Assembly (NCBI GenBank): GCA_027605045.1
Contig: JAQFWX010000004.1
Span: 1,746,683-1,810,682 of the forward strand
Source: Phallus indusiatus
Taxonomy: Eukaryota > Basidiomycota > Agaricomycetes > Phallales > Phallaceae
Length of the DNA: 64,000 nucleotides
Reading direction: 5' to 3'
The notes under the pieces are model-generated. The model searched no databases, was not told the DNA's origin, and was given only the letters and a program-made list of their open reading frames with translations. Positions within the stretch are counted from its first letter, which is position 1. The number at the start of each line of letters is the position of its first letter. Made by a program: the position numbers and the translations under genes. Positions 45,636 to 59,341 of the stretch are shown here, piece after piece.

Positions 45636-47545
45636 ATGGCTGATAGATCTCGCACAACGTCGGGCGCGATTCCCTCACTGGGCGCCGCCTCTGAATCTGA
45701 AGAGTTCAAAGACAACACTGTTATTGTCGGTACGTGGTAGTTGTCATCTCAAACGACGACCATCTCTCTTATTTCGTGCTTCTTTCCGTAGTATTCGGCG
45801 CATCAGGTGATTTGGCAAAGAAAAAGGCAGGTTTAAATATCCTTGATCATGAAGGAATTCAGACTTAGATGAGCCATCTTCTGTGAACAGACCTATCCAG
45901 CTCTCTTTGGTCTCTACAGATTAGACTTTTTGCCCGAAGATGTTCGCATCGTAGGATATGCCCGCACAAAGATGGACGAAGCCGAGTATCATAAACGTAT
46001 AACATCATATATAAAGAATCCGAACAACGACCCCGTAATATCCGAGAAACTCGAACAATTCAAGCGCATTTGCTCTTATGTTTCCGGTGGCTATGAAGAC
46101 GATGAGAGCTTCCAGAATCTCAACAAGTATCTAGAAAATATCGAATCCAACTATAGCCGGAAAAACCATCGCAATCGCTTGTTTTACCTTGCGCTACCGC
46201 CCAGTGTCTTCATCCCTGTTGCTCGAAGGATTAAACATAACGTATATCTCCCGAAGCCTGAGGGACAAGTTCGCGTCATCGTCGAGAAGCCTTTTGGAAA
46301 GGATTTGGATTCTTGCCGCGAGCTTTTGAATGCCTTGAAGCAAGATTGGTCGGAGGACGAAACTTACCGGATAGATCACTACTTGGGCAAGGAAATGGTG
46401 AAGAATTTACTTGTCTTACGTTTTGCCAATATCACCCTCGGGGCTGCATGGGATAAGAATTCGATTAGCAATGTCCAGATCACCTTCAAAGAGCCTTTTG
46501 GGACTGAAGGCCGTGGTGGTTATTTTGATGAATTTGGTATTATTCGCGATATATTACAGAATCGTATGTTACATTTTTTCTTTCCTAAGTGCTTCTGTGC
46601 TTACGCTGCCAAGACTTATTACAGGTATTGAGTATCCTGACCATGGAGCGGCCCGTTTCATTCTCACCCGAAGACATTCGGGATGAGAAGGTTAAAGTAC
46701 TACGAACCATCCCACCTGTGTCTCGTGAAGATATTTTATTGGGACAATATGCATCAGCAAATGGCAAACCAGGCTATCTCGATGACGACACTGTCCCTCG
46801 TCATTCCAGATGTCCCACCTATGCGGCCCTCACGCTGTGGATCCATAACCCCAGGTGGGAGGGTGTTCCATTTATCCTTAAAGCAGGCAAAGGTACGCTT
46901 ATCTGAACTGGCTCGTTGGTTCAACCTGTTCAAAAATTGTGCTCCAGCTTTAAACGAGGCCAAGGTTGAAATTCGTATACAATTTAAGGATGTTACGCAA
47001 GGAATTTTCAAAGACATTGGCCGGAACGAGCTCGTCATACGGATTCAGCCTTCTGAGGCTGTCTATTTGAAACTCAACACCAAAACACCCGGTTTACTTT
47101 CTAATGCATTGCCGGTAGAAATGGACCTGACGTACAAAAAGCGATTCTCTGAAACCTACATTCCTGAGGCCTACGAAACCCTCATTTTGGATGCTCTTAA
47201 AGGTGACCATTCCAACTTCGTTCGTGACGACGAATTGGACATTGCTTGGAAGGTTCGTTCTCGATATCTGGTTGTAGTTATCTTTCATGTTCAATCTTAA
47301 TAATTTCTATATCAGATATTTACGCCCATTCTTCATCATATTGACGATAAAGATGGGCCGCGACCTCTTCTCTATCCTTATGGATCTCGTGGACCCAAAG
47401 AATTGGATGCATTCATAACCAAATACGGTTATAAACGCTCAGGACAAAGATAGTAAGCTAGGATAAAATTTTGTTATCAATTGCGAACTTAAACTATAAT
47501 TTTTATTACAGCTATTGGCCCGTAACAAACATGGCCTCGTTGTAA
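45636..47545 (+). CDS. ZWF1: Glucose-6-phosphate 1-dehydrogenase
   Basis: First enzyme of the oxidative pentose-phosphate pathway; makes NADPH in the cytosol. Starts [20 protein letters not shown]. The coenzyme motif [20 protein letters not shown] spans the first introns. The active-site signature DHYLGKE is intact, in [20 protein letters not shown]. Further blocks are [40 protein letters not shown] and [20 protein letters not shown]. The C-terminus has [20 protein letters not shown] and ends PVTNMASL. About 515 residues, the usual length. Introns are all in phase, including one ending GCTGCCAAG at 46612 that yields QNHLLQVLSI. No anomalies. Confidence 0.97.
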
Positions 47546-47976
47546 GAAGTATATAGAAGAAGTTGATATCGACAGCATGGATGTGCAAAAGCTAGGAAGG
47601 TGTGATGTAATAGCTGTACGACGAGTGTAGGATCAACAAAGAAATATATATTTTTTATTCTTCTGAGCTGCCGATAAGCTGCATTTGTTACAACGGAAGC
47701 ATCATACGACTCCTAAAGTTTGTAGCTGAAAAGATCGGAATAACTTGACATGACGCGCCTGTGTGCGACTCTGGACGCGTTGATGTATATCGTAGATAAA
47801 CTCGCGATGCACGAAACAGCATTGAAGGCGAATTGGCGATCGTTCGCGTAAATATGCGATTTCATTGAATAGGCTCCAAGTTCCAGGGCGATTACTAATT
47901 GAATATCAACACGTGATTTTTCGACCTCGACACTCGCTCAGTGCTGCCTACTGCCAATGACCACAACGATATCATA
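47546..47976. promoter_or_regulatory. Spacer upstream of Stb6-like gene
   Basis: 431 bp between the ZWF1 stop and the Stb6-like start; contains the ZWF1 3' end and the next promoter. Two cgatcg/gcgatgc-type GC-richer patches near 47800-47850. No recognised element. Confidence 0.35.
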
Positions 47977-50900
47977 ATGCACCGTAGTTATTCTCCCCCG
48001 TCATCCTTGCCATCTTCTCCAGTCCATAAAGCCGTGCCACATAAAGTAGTCCCATTCGTCGCACCACTTAACCAACATGATACAGTGCCTCATCCTACAT
48101 ATGCTCAGCGAAGATTGCTAATACCGGAAGTCAGATCGAACCGTTTACCCCAGCAAAGACATCACAAGACAAAGGGCAGTATTCTTGGCCGTCAACATCG
48201 ATCTTCTTCAGTAGCTAGTGATCCGCACAGTCTGCCTAGAAAAAACTGGCTCTCTGAGCTAGGAAAGATGCACGTAGTCCAAGAACATCTCCAGTTATGT
48301 GGTTACCAGATGTACGCTGTGGAAAAATGGTACACCTCTCCCTTTTCAGTATTTGTCGTAGCAGTTGACATATTCCGTAGGGTTGTTTTGAGGCCGAAAC
48401 TTGTCAAGACTGTGTGCGTGGATACAGGCGACGAAAATCACAAGGTTCGTTATGCCATAGCCTTGCCTCGTCGTATTATCTCATTTTATATATAGATCAC
48501 TGTCACTGCTATTTCCCCTCTCCCAGATCTTTCCGAGGCTGAGGCTCAATTAGAGCTGGATAGAGCTACTCATGAACTTCGAAGGGATGGTGCACGGCCA
48601 AAACAGGTAGGTTACCCCTTCGCCAGTCTTTCCAGTCAATAGAGGTATATCATGATAAGACAGATTACGGAATTCTTTTCATCACATCCTTGGCACATTT
48701 TCGCTCCGATTACAATGTAATTCTGATTCCAGATGGGAATTTTATGGCAGTTCGGGAGCAACTATATGTCAATATTAATCTCCTTCGAATGGGATGCAGT
48801 GGTCGCAGCGCTCTCACTCTTGCAGAACCAAGGTTAATTGCAATTCAGTTCCTTGATTTGTGTTTTCATCTAACAATGTATTCCAGCGAACCTACGAAAG
48901 ACAGGTTTATGCACATGTTCTGCTTTCACGAATCCCTGCTGGCTACAGTTACCTTTAACCATCTTGTACTTGAACTATTTAAACTAGTACAATCGGCTCT
49001 TGCCCTGTTCGGGATGTTTGATTGTTCTCCTGAAGAACGAAACGGATTATTATGCGATACCACTGCTGAAAAGATCATGCGCTGGACTGACGAAATTGGA
49101 GCACCCTTGTTATCACTTGAAGTAAGTCATTTTTGACAGCGTCCAGCATCTCATTTAACAGTTAAAAGCCGATGGAACGTTTAGGCGATCCAAGTTTTGT
49201 TTCGGCCGTGTTGAGTGTTGTGGTTTCTTTAAGGAATAAATTACAGTCTCTTGGAATTTCACAGGTATGTAACAAAAGTCTCTGGTAAATGTGTATACTC
49301 ATATTACTAGGTTCCTAAAGATCCATTCTCAAACCTGAACGAGTTTCTTCAGGCTGTACATATCGTTAGGTCGCAAAAGGCTGCATCCCATGTGAATTCC
49401 GACTTCCCATACCTGTCTCTCGAGGTGATAGAAGTGATAAATAACTTGTACGACCGTTCGAAAAGTAAAGGATCCGAATATCGCGTACCGCGAATATTAC
49501 TCAACAAATTCGACGACATCACTACCGACCTTAATCTTCGTCCTGACGCTTCGTTTACAACTTCAATTTATCCTACGGCGGATCTGGTAGCTTTCGTCCA
49601 GATGGTCACCGCTTCTGGACCAAAAGATACTGTGGAGAGTCTTAAAGCGTTATGGACCGGTAAATCCAAGCAGAAGAAAGTAAAGAGAGATGATCTAGAC
49701 GCCGAAGTATCTGACGGGAAAAGCTCAGACGATGATGAGAGCACTCTAGGCATTTTTCCAAACTGGGGGAAACACATGAAAAAGTGAGCCAGTGACCTAA
49801 TTGTTGTTTTCCTTTCCTGATTAGACGCTGGTTAGTTTTGACAAGTTTAACTTAGGACGGTCAAAGAAACCTAGTGTTGATGTTATGTTAAGGCTTCCTC
49901 GAATTCAAACTTTTTCTGCGGATGAAGCCCCTGCGCCGATTGCATTGCCCCGAAATCCAGCTCCTGGGTAAGTAGTCCTTTGATCACTTTGCGAAAGTGG
50001 CTTATCTGCTTCTTCTTCAGAGAAGGTGGCATAGATGGATCTATATACAGTATTTTCCGAAAACTTTCCTTTTCTAAATGGCTCGTTTGACTAAAGTAAT
50101 ATAGGTGCAACACCTTCTCCATATTTTGTTAGTCCGGCCCATTCACCTCAAAGCTCAAAAGTCAACCTTTCGAACAAAGGATTCCCTTTGACTTCATCTC
50201 TATATTCTGGAGTTCAAACGCGAATACCATCTCGTTCTAATACACTTTCTGAGCCTTCTAGCGTATCTAGGGTCAATGGACGTCTATTATCACGCCGTTT
50301 CTCTCTATCTGAGCAACGTACAAAGAAAGATGCAAAAATTACGGATGACGAGAAATCGGACAATCGACGATTACTTCTAAATGCTCCGAGGAGGTAATTC
50401 TGAGGTTTATGTCCAGTTCAAACATTGTACCGTATTTTGATCCTTCCTCTTTTAGAAGTCGTAGCATGAATGATTTATCTAATCTTTCTCATATGAAAAA
50501 GGTTTCGCTGGAACGGCTCAAAATTGACGTGGAACTTTCCGGACAGTACTTGATTATGAAGCGGCGAGAACAGCATTTACAGAAAGTTATTTCCATTCTT
50601 GAGGCAGGTATTCAAAAAATGTCTTCACTAAACAGATGACTGAACGTGTTTTATTGCAGTATCTCAATTCTTCTCTTCAGGGTTCCACTGGTCAGATTCA
50701 GACAGACATTGAACGTTCTGATCCTCTGTTCAATGAAACTGTCAAGCTGGCAGAACAGGTTTCGGATCATCTGAGTGAGGCTAAAACGCGCTGTGAGAGG
50801 TGGGAGGGGACGCAAAGAGTCTTATCTTATCAGGTCGAGAAACTTGATACCCACTCTCTGTGGAGGAATGTCAGGCAACAGCGCAGTAGAACCTCCGCTG

Positions 50901-51244
50901 TTCGACAGACAATTTTTGGCGCACCTCCGGGGACACGTCCAGAGAGCTCCGAATTTTCTTCCACGTATTTTCGCGTCCAGAATACATTGAACTTTGGGGA
51001 GCAGAGAGTAGTAGATCGGTTTGGACGCACGAGAAGTGAATTTGAGGAAGAGGCGGCGATGCCTCCAGAAATTGGTTATCCGCCACCAGTCCTGGAACTG
51101 GAAACATGGACATTTCCCACAGCACCAGTTCAAGAAGAGAGGAAGCTAGGGAAAAGTTGGTGGTGGTGGCCTTTCGGTCAGAAAGATTACGCTAGTGAGG
51201 ATGAAAATACCGAAGCACGAAGTGCGACCGTTACTAGCACTTAG
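47977..51244 (+). CDS. Stb2/Stb6-like (SIN3-binding) fungal protein
   Basis: About 830 residues, start MHRSYSPPSSLPSSPVHKAV; the longer open frame begins with GTG. After a basic linker comes the STB6-type N-terminal region: LQLCGYQMYAVEKWYTSPFS, VFVVAVDIFRRVVLRPKLVK and ITVTAISPLPDLSEAEAQLE. Central parts include DYGILFITSLAHFRSDYNVI and LYVNINLLRMGCSGRSALTL. A Ser-rich disordered region (50100-50500) follows. The C-terminal half has a coiled coil, LKIDVELSGQYLIMKRREQH, then LAEQVSDHLSEAKTRCERWE. The end is acidic and aromatic (KSWWWWPFGQKDYASEDE). In yeast Stb2/Stb6 are tied to Sin3 and septum-related factors, but function is poorly known; here the label rests on sequence likeness only. Confidence 0.75.
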
Positions 51245-51315
51245 CAACACCGGACATCATCGCATTATATATTATCGATAGGTCAGATTGAAGTACATGT
51301 GTATTATATCAACAT

Positions 51316-52764
51316 TCACTTTCTGGTAACCAATTTCCCTTGCTGCCTCCGTAAGGCCTTTTTCCGTTCCTTTTCTTCGAACTATTTCATACAAGTTAGC
51401 ATTCGTATAATGAAATTATGTAGTGCAATAGCATATAAACCTTTTTTTGTTCAGCCGCGTTAAGCTTCGCCAGTTTGATTTCTTCAGCCTTTCTCTTAGC
51501 AGCTCGTTTGCGGTCATCTTGTTCTTCGTCCTTTTCCTTGCGCGCTTCTTTGCGTAGCTCTGCAGCAACTTCTTCACGGCGGGTCTTCAATTTGAGTTTC
51601 GTCTCTGGTCGAAGAGATAGTTTGGAATCCAAGGCATCGACAAGCGCGAAACAAGCTTCGACGAGTGGTATTGTCGCGGCGGCATCGGAAGGCGCAGGTG
51701 AATCCAAAGACAGGATAATTTGACGCTGCTTTTCAGAAGCAGAGGAATCACCGTCGGGTCGTTCAGCAGGCTGATCAGATATCTAAAGAAAGCGTCAAAG
51801 GTCAAAATTATGGCATAAGCCTTTGTTCCACATACAATGAGGCTTCGGAAGTATTTATGGCCTGCGTCGCTGTGAAGGACGTTGGCTAGTGGGAGGTTCG
51901 GCGTGAATTTCAAAAGGGACTCGGTGATATCAGCGGCCTCGGAAAATACACAAACGTCGTCAGGAAGGCCTGCATATTCTACGCCCTTTGTGAAGCTCTA
52001 GAATCTTATAAGTCATTGTCACTAAGTATAGAGTTAGGTTTTCATACAAGGTCGAACCGAACGCGACGCATGGTCGTCATCTCATCTTTTTTGATGATGG
52101 CCCAGACAAAGCCAGGAGTTCCAACATCGGGGTGTAAAGTAAAAGTTAATTGAATCTCATCCTTGGGAGTGTATTTGACGTCGTAGAGAGACCAGCAAAA
52201 ATCAATTAAAGTAGAAAGTACGTCTTGGCGGGGAAGCAGCTGAGCGGTGGTATGTAGAGAACGCAAACCTCGACGACCAGTGCTATAATTGAAGAAATCA
52301 CAAGGACCATCCTGTAGTAGTGAACCTGTCTTTTGTAGTGGGGAAGAGAATTGAGATTCAAGGAGTGGTTTATGAGCGTCGAACCTTTTTTAACTAATGA
52401 GAAAAAAAATGCACTATGAGCCAGAAACTGCTGTATCATACCAGGCCGTCGCTCTGCGATAATTTTGCGCTTTGCCTATGAACCATATAATAGCGTAAAT
52501 AAGGAGAACTACGAGTATTGCCCCTCGACTCTGAATTCTGAAGGTGGAAATCAGCGTCATGGTATATATGGAATTAATAGGTTAGCGCTTACGAGCAGGT
52601 CTGAAGACTAGTCGTTTGTAGCGATACTCAAGGCCATCCCATTGCTCAGGTTGAGCTGGAGGAGGAGTAGAAATGCTACTAATACCTTTGAGGATATTAG
52701 CAGCAAAACCTTGACCAGAGACGGATGCTGCCTGGCCAGAAAGTGAGAAGAGCAGCGATAACAT
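51316..52764 (-). CDS. CCDC47-like ER membrane protein (PAT complex)
   Basis: About 400 residues from MLSLLFSLSGQAASVSGQGF. A luminal N-terminus is followed by one transmembrane span (AILVVLLIYAIIWFIGKAQN). The cytosolic DUF1682 region has GPCDFFNYSTGRRGLRSLHT, FDLSFTKGVEYAGLPDDVCV and LPLANVLHSDAGHKYFRSLI. The C-terminus is a long Lys/Glu/Arg coiled coil (KKFEEKERKKALRKQQGKLV ending TRK), which binds ribosomes in the animal protein. CCDC47 acts with Asterix as an intramembrane chaperone. Exon joins are in phase; family assignment is strong. Confidence 0.9.
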
Positions 52765-53070
52765 GGTCGCTGAGTCTGGTCAACAACGGCAGGATTACGT
52801 AAGTGATCCAAGCAGTGAATGAATATTGAATGAAGATGTACTCGGTGCATGTGATACATTTTCAATACGAAAAAAAACAGAGAAACAGAAAGTATCTAAT
52901 GTCCTCAAAAATAATACATACTAAAAGTCACCGTGGAATTCTACACTGCCCTTGGAGCAAACTGACCTCAAATATATGACTAAGCGGCAGCATCACTGCG
53001 TCATGAGCCCAAGCTGAAACTGAACAGGCCATACGAGCGCGGCTGTCGTTGTCAACGTCGAACAGCCTCA
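52765..53070. promoter_or_regulatory. Divergent promoter between CCDC47 and PX-protein genes
   Basis: 306 bp between two head-to-head start codons. No specific element was recognised. The right half contains GCGTCATGAGC and GGCTGTCGTTGTCAACG, without a clear palindrome. Confidence 0.35.
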
Positions 53071-56000
53071 ATGAACACAACGAGCACGTCGTCCGTTGCT
53101 GAGCACCAGGATGGTCAGCATTCGTCGCCGCCGCAGGAAGATACTACTCTTACTCCCATTCGTGCTCACTATTTAAAGAAAACATTAATATCCCTTCAAT
53201 TCAACAGCGAATTGCAGTGTCTAATACAGCCACCGTTGAACCCATCCGTCTCCCCATTTTCGTATCTAGGACCGCCATTCACGGCACCACCCAAAGACGC
53301 ACCTTTCATTGATCTTCCTCTCCTCCGTTTCGTCTTTCGTCAATTCGTCCTTCCCTTCCCCTTTCTCGCCTCTGCCCCCAAAGATTTCTTTCCTCAGAAA
53401 GTTCAGCCTTTTTTTGTCTCCTTTTTATCTCGAAATTTATCTACTACATCTCCTTTTGATGACGATGATCAAAGTGAACCCGAGCAAGCTACCCGCACCA
53501 AAGTAGTTTCCAAAATCCAGAAACAATTGTCCTTATTGTTGGTTTCGGCTGTGAAGTTACAAGGACCAGAAGATATCGTTCGTCTGAGTCAAAGGGATCT
53601 TAACCGATTGGAAACCTTGGCACGTAGGTACCGTGCCCGACAAGCGCGACTAAAGGATTCTTTCGATGTCAATATTATTGGTGTCAAAGCCGTTACAGAT
53701 CAGGGCCGTGTTCGCAGTAAAATTCATGAAGTATGTCCGTCAAATTTATATTTTATCATCTTGCAAAACCATCCGTAAAGGAATTCATTATTCGAACACG
53801 TCGAGCTCATTGTCCTGATATTATTGTATCAAGACGCTACGGAGATTTTCGTACTCTTTCAGAAGAGGTATGATCCAATTCTTTACTCTTTCAAGTATTT
53901 TATATTCTCTTAAGCTTCGGAAACATCACCCGGACGCGCCAGTACCTTCTCCTCCTGCAAAAGATCGGACAGTAGTTACTGCTGCGCTTTCTCCTACACC
54001 CACTCAATCCTTCGGCTCCGTTGACCAAGATAGTTACCAGTCTCCAGTTGATTATTATGATCCTCAATCTCCCTCCAATGGCACATTTCCAGTTTTTACT
54101 ACCAATCTGGCGAGAGAGAAAAACCGCCTTACTTTGAGAGCGTACCTGCATACATTACTTTCTTCTTCGACATTTGCAAGTTCCCCTGTTTTGCGTAGCT
54201 TTTTGACCGCAGATCCTATTACTTTGACCTCAGCGGAAATTGAAGATGCTCGCCGGAGGGAAGAAGCCGATCGGATCCGGGATGAAGGACGAAAACGTTT
54301 CACCCAGGAACTAACTGCAAAAGTCGAAAGTCTTAGGGGAACTGTCAAGGCAGTCAAAGGTGACATGATGGGACAAAGTAAAACTATTTTTTCTGTCCCA
54401 TTGGACAGAATGTCTGATTAATTTCCTTAGATGGCCTTCATCAGATGTTTAGTATCATCAAAACTTGCCCACATGTCCGTGATTTACCACCAGAGTTTCA
54501 AGCAGTCATTGAATGGGGTCGACTTTCGTAAGTTATATCCTTGAGTTTTAATTATTGAGTTTGTGTTAAGTTTTATTCAGACTGGCGTCCACTATTTTCC
54601 ATCATTTTGTAGCTTCAGATTCGGCATCTGAAAGTTTGGCCGGTCTTAAACGTATTCATGGTCTAATGCCATATGTCCTGATGAAAGGGATTATGAAAAT
54701 CAGCAATCCTGTCGCCATGATACGAGGTTTGTGTATATTAGTATTGATGATTATCTTATTTATTAATTATGTCAGGAATCCTTGATCTTTTTATGGCAAC
54801 ACCATTCGGTGGCCCCAGCATAATGCAACGGTATTTTATTTCATCGCTTGACGTACCTCTTTGGCTCACTTATTTTACAATTAGTATGTTCACCAGTAAC
54901 TTAGTTGAGGAAATCAAGGCGCTGCAAGAAGATATTAATGCCGTTTCCAGCAAAATTGAGGACCCCTTGCTATGCGAAAAAGTCCGGCTATTTGTGTTTG
55001 CTCCAGCGGAAATCCAGGACTTGCTCAGATTGGATGCTGGTAGGCACTCGACCTTGTGACTAGTATTGATCAACTTTTCTGATAGCGCTTAGCTGCCGAA
55101 AAGTTGGATATCTTGACCATTGTATTACGTTCTAGCGAAGAGCCCGCTCTGTCTCGTGCTCAAATGCAACGTGTTTTAAAAGCCCATCAAGCCCATCAAC
55201 GATATCGGATGTATCGTGACTCGCTAGACGACTCGGATGATGATGAAGGCCCACAAGACGATGACGCGTGGCTATATGAAGATCTCTACATATTGGGAAA
55301 ATTATACTCTCGACTAAAAGACCGTCAACAACTGATGGAACTTGTCTTCGAGGTTTGCGAGATATATTCTCTCCTGTTTCGTAAATTCAACTTATTTCAA
55401 AATAGGGCACTACCGCTGATTTGCTGAAAGATATCATCACTATATTTTATTCTCCATTAGCGCAAGTTTACAAGGCCGCGAATATCGCTGATTCTTTAGG
55501 CGATCTCCAGAATTTTATCAACGATCTCATCAAGACGGTTGAAAAAGCCGATGGTGCGATTGGTTTATTATACTCGGCTATTTATAACTGATTTATTTCT
55601 TATAGTTGTCCGACAGGATTCCGTCCATGTGTTCGTAGACTTGGTTCAAAGACATGAACAGTCGTTTTACAACTTTGTGCACAAGGTACACTCAAGAGGC
55701 GAAGGTCTTTTTGATAGCCTGATAAGCTGGATTGAGCTTTTCCTCAATTTCATGCGTGAGGGTATTGGCGAACCCGTTGATCTTGAGGTTTTACTTCCTC
55801 ATACTGGACCAGACCGGATGAATATTATTCGGGAAATTGACGCGGTGGCGTTATATCATTATCGCTTGAAAGTTGCATACGAGAGCAAGATTAGAAGACG
55901 ATTTGCTAGAGAAGGTGGCACAGGAGATGACGAGGACGACGAAGCGACGCAAGCTCTCGTTGATGATGTTGTCAAGGGTCTTAGCTTTGGAGAATTAATC

Positions 56001-56660
56001 GAAGGAGATGCAGAAGATTTGGCTGCGGAAGCGTCTAGCGACGAAAGTGGAAGCGAAGATGGATCAGAATACGAGACAGACTCTTATGAGGAAACTTCAT
56101 CATCGATGATGCCCCATTCTAGCCCACGGCCAATGCAGAGTACACCACATCTAAAAGCGCAGGCCGCATCCTATCGACGACAGCCTGCCGTCGAGACGGA
56201 TCTTCCACCTCCCGTTCCACCGAAAGAACCTCACCATTTACAACGCAACCGATCTATGCCTATACGCTCCAGTAAATCTTCCACAGATCTTCGACATAAG
56301 CATATGCACTCTAAAGAAGTCCCACCGCTTCCTCCGCTCCCGCCGAATATCGCGGCTCTGTCTTTGGTAGATCGTATGCCTTCTCGTTCGAAATCCAGTG
56401 CATCGTCGTCATCTTCGCCTCAATTAGATCGAACTCCTGCTGAAATGGCCAGGGAGAAGTCAACGTCTCACCCGATTCGCTCAAAGAAGCCTGCACTGCC
56501 GAAAACTGTGTCGGAGATAAAACCGCCCGACTTGAATGAATTGCCTAATCTTGTCTCATTATTTGTAGAAATGGCAAGTTTCAGTCTTCTTCCAACTTCA
56601 CGTGAGAATGACGTTTGTGAACAGATACGCTCAAATCTACAACCACGACCGCTCCAGTAA
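53071..56660 (+). CDS. PX-domain protein with PX-associated and DUF3818 regions
   Basis: About 1,000 residues from MNTTSTSSVAEHQDGQHSSP. The PX-associated N-terminal region has TPIRAHYLKKTLISLQFNSE and FVFRQFVLPFPFLASAPKDF. The PX phosphoinositide-binding fold shows EEFIIRTRRAHCPDIIVSRR, then YGDFRTLSEELRKHHPDAPV, and is interrupted by a Ser/Pro-rich insertion. The DUF3818 region contains IHGLMPYVLMKGIMKISNPV, MIRGILDLFMATPFGGPSIM and HVFVDLVQRHEQSFYNFVHK, then LEVLLPHTGPDRMNIIREID. The C-terminus is acidic (GSEDGSEYETDSYEETSS), followed by PPPVPPKEP and PPLPPLPP SH3-type motifs. Yeast Ypr097w/Lec1 has the same layout and affects sterol and lipid distribution. Roles here are inferred. Confidence 0.9.
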
Positions 56661-57015
56661 TAATAATATTATTTTACACAACGTTTTTTGTTTCTTTTTT
56701 TTCAAATTGACCGACTTTTAACGACGGTTCTAAGGTAGATTGGGTAACAATTGCATAGTACAACAAGTATTTATTATTCAGATTCATGCATTCTCCCATG
56801 TAATAATCTTCACCTTTGTACACAACCAAAGCTGCTGCTATTTCGACAAGCCCGATATGACGGACAATCGTACCTTAACCATTTTAATCAAGATATTATG
56901 TTTTTTTACATTCTCTATCTTTGCTTGATTTTTTGATTCCCGGTGCCAGGGTCCAGAACGTTATTTATGAGATGGCAAACCGTTTGAAAGTATAACTTTA
57001 ATCAAAAGATTTCAA
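56661..57015. other. Convergent spacer between PX-protein and NDR kinase genes
   Basis: 355 bp; AT-rich 3' regions of two converging genes. Two overlapping open frames at 56740-56936 look random. Nothing supported. Confidence 0.45.
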
Positions 57016-58980
57016 TTAGAAAAACGAGCTAATTCCATTTTGAAATTTGTAAACGTACCCTAAGAAGGCCAAGTCCCTGCCTGGCGAGTCGACGTCGTTT
57101 CCTGAAGGTTGATCTGGAACTGCTTCTAGTTCGTCGGTCGGGAAATAGGAGGTGTCAGTTACAGATCGTAAATGGGGGACGAATGGAGCGTCAATGTTAC
57201 GAATGGAATCCCAATCCACTCCATAAAAGAACGAGTGAGCTTTTATTTGGTCGACATTAAGCCGTTGATCAGCCGAAACAATCAGTCTTGCGAAAGAGAA
57301 AGGTCGGATCACCATACGAAAAAAAAATAGAAAATGGAAAAATACCTTCGAATGAGGTCTTCGGCTTCACGAGATATATGTATATCATCCGGGAAAATGA
57401 GATAATTCGGCCAGTCTATGATTTTCCGGTATGTGTCATGTGTGTTTTCTGAACAAAAGGGTGGATAGCCAACTAGGCATTCAAACATGATAGCTCCCAG
57501 CGACCACCAATCACATTCATTTCCGTAGCCTTGAAGTAAGAATATTTCGGGCGCGATGTAATCTGGAGTTCCGACAGTCGAGTAAGCCTGTGAAAAAACG
57601 TGTTAAACTTGGACCTTATTTCTTTGAAATAAAACAACGTACGAGTTTCCGACGGTTGGCTTTCCATGTTGCAATTTGATCTTTGCTGGTCATTGTCAAA
57701 TGAATAGCATTAACCATTACGCTGTTCCGACCAGCCTGTTGAGCGGTCGTCGGAGAGCTGACACCAGCAGATTCTAAAAGACGTTGATAATATGCTGAAT
57801 CATGTTGTTTGTGAAAGCCAGTTGATAGACCGAAATCTGAAAGTTTTATATGGCCGTCTTTGTCGATCAGAATGTTGTCGGGTTTGATATCTCTGCGCTT
57901 TATATTAAAAACAGTAGAGAGAGAATTTGAGGGAAAGAATTATACCTGTGGATAAAGCCGAGTTTATGTACTGCTTCGATGGCCAAAACGCATTCGGCGA
58001 TATAGAATCGGGTAACATCTTCGGAAAAGGTATCATACTTAATGAGCATGGTCATGAGATCTCCACCAGGGAGAAATTCCATGATCAAGTAAAGGTAGGC
58101 ACTATCTTGGAAAGAATAATACAGTTGAACTACCCAAGGCGTATTCGCTTCGGCCAGAACGTCACGTTCAGCACGGACGTGGCTAGCTGCATCAAGTTCA
58201 GTCAAGGAAATTTGGAACGAAGAGAACGGAAGAATCTTACCTGTTCTTTCTTTAACATTTCACTTTTCAGCAAAGTCTTCATGGCATATATACGACTAGT
58301 ATCCAACTTTTGTACCAGTCTCACCTAGGAAGGAAATGCATTTTAACAGCCGAAGGATGATACAATAATGTAGACTTGCCTCTCCAAATGCACCTTTACC
58401 TATAACTTTGACGGTCTTGAAATTATCCAAACCGAGCTTAGTACGACGCAATCTAAGAAAAGTGGACTCTTTCTTTCCGAGAGATATGAGCTGTCGGTGC
58501 TTTCGGTCATCACTGATGGTCGTATCAGCAGCCAACTTTCTTTCCAGCTCTACACGTCTGATTTCGGTATAGCAAATCAGGTGGATTAAACATCGTTCCA
58601 TAAGCTATGAGTCTAAAATCGTAGAACGCGTTTGGGACATACCTCGTATTTCTCTCGATCGCAGCTTCGACGGCGACCTTGTAAAAGTGTTCTAGTTTGA
58701 CTTGAGCAGCTTTCGCTTTCGGAACAGCTTCAGCACTAAAATTAGCTGTCGTCCTTTCGAAATAAACATAATCCGAAGGTTTATTGTTATTGTTACTACT
58801 ACTGCTGTTGCTGTTGTTCGCGTTGTTGTTGGCTGATGAAGAAGAGGTAGACGATGAGGAGGAAGGGGCGATCGCGGCTGGTTGTGATTGAGCTGGTGGT
58901 TGCATCTGATCGCGAGAGGCAGATCTTTGGATGGGACGTTGTTGGTTTGAGCTGGGAGGTCGTGAAATGGGTGTGGCCAT
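57016..58980 (-). CDS. NDR/LATS-family AGC kinase (Cbk1/Cot1 type)
   Basis: About 515 residues. The start is taken at [16 protein letters not shown] (58980); a Met 16 codons upstream is possible. A Gln/Ser/Asn-rich N-terminus leads into the Mob-binding NTR ([20 protein letters not shown]). The kinase domain has the glycine loop [20 protein letters not shown], the catalytic loop [18 protein letters not shown] and [10 protein letters not shown]. An NDR-type insert lies between subdomains VII and VIII, with the activation segment [14 protein letters not shown]. The C-terminal hydrophobic motif FLGYVYKF carries the Thr-equivalent position as Tyr-Val context and should be checked. NDR kinases act in the RAM/MOR pathway for polarity and cell separation. 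Intron phases are consistent. Confidence 0.94.
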
Positions 58981-59341
58981 GGTGGTTACTACGATAGTTA
59001 CGAGGGGGCCTAGGTTTCGGAGTTGCAAGACCCAAGTTTTCGATTGGCGATCGGATTTTTAGATTTTATGTTGCATGTTGTATATATATATTCTATAAAT
59101 CTTATTGATATTTACCTAGATCAAATGTAGAATACATAATAAAAATTCATATCTGTTTTCTTGTATGTGTGTATTACTATCAGAATCACGTTGCTACATT
59201 GGAGTATGGGCATAATAAAGAATAAGGTGGATAAAGAACGAACAACAGCCTGTGTAAAACATTTGCTTACATCAATACATTTATCATTGATAATTTTATT
59301 TTTTTCCAAAAAAAAAAGAGGAAGATATACGAAAGGGCTTC
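58981..59341. other. Spacer between NDR kinase start and PY-motif orphan stop
   Basis: 361 bp. It contains the kinase upstream region with a TATATATATAT run near 59085 and the AT-rich 3' end of the next gene. No other feature. Confidence 0.4.
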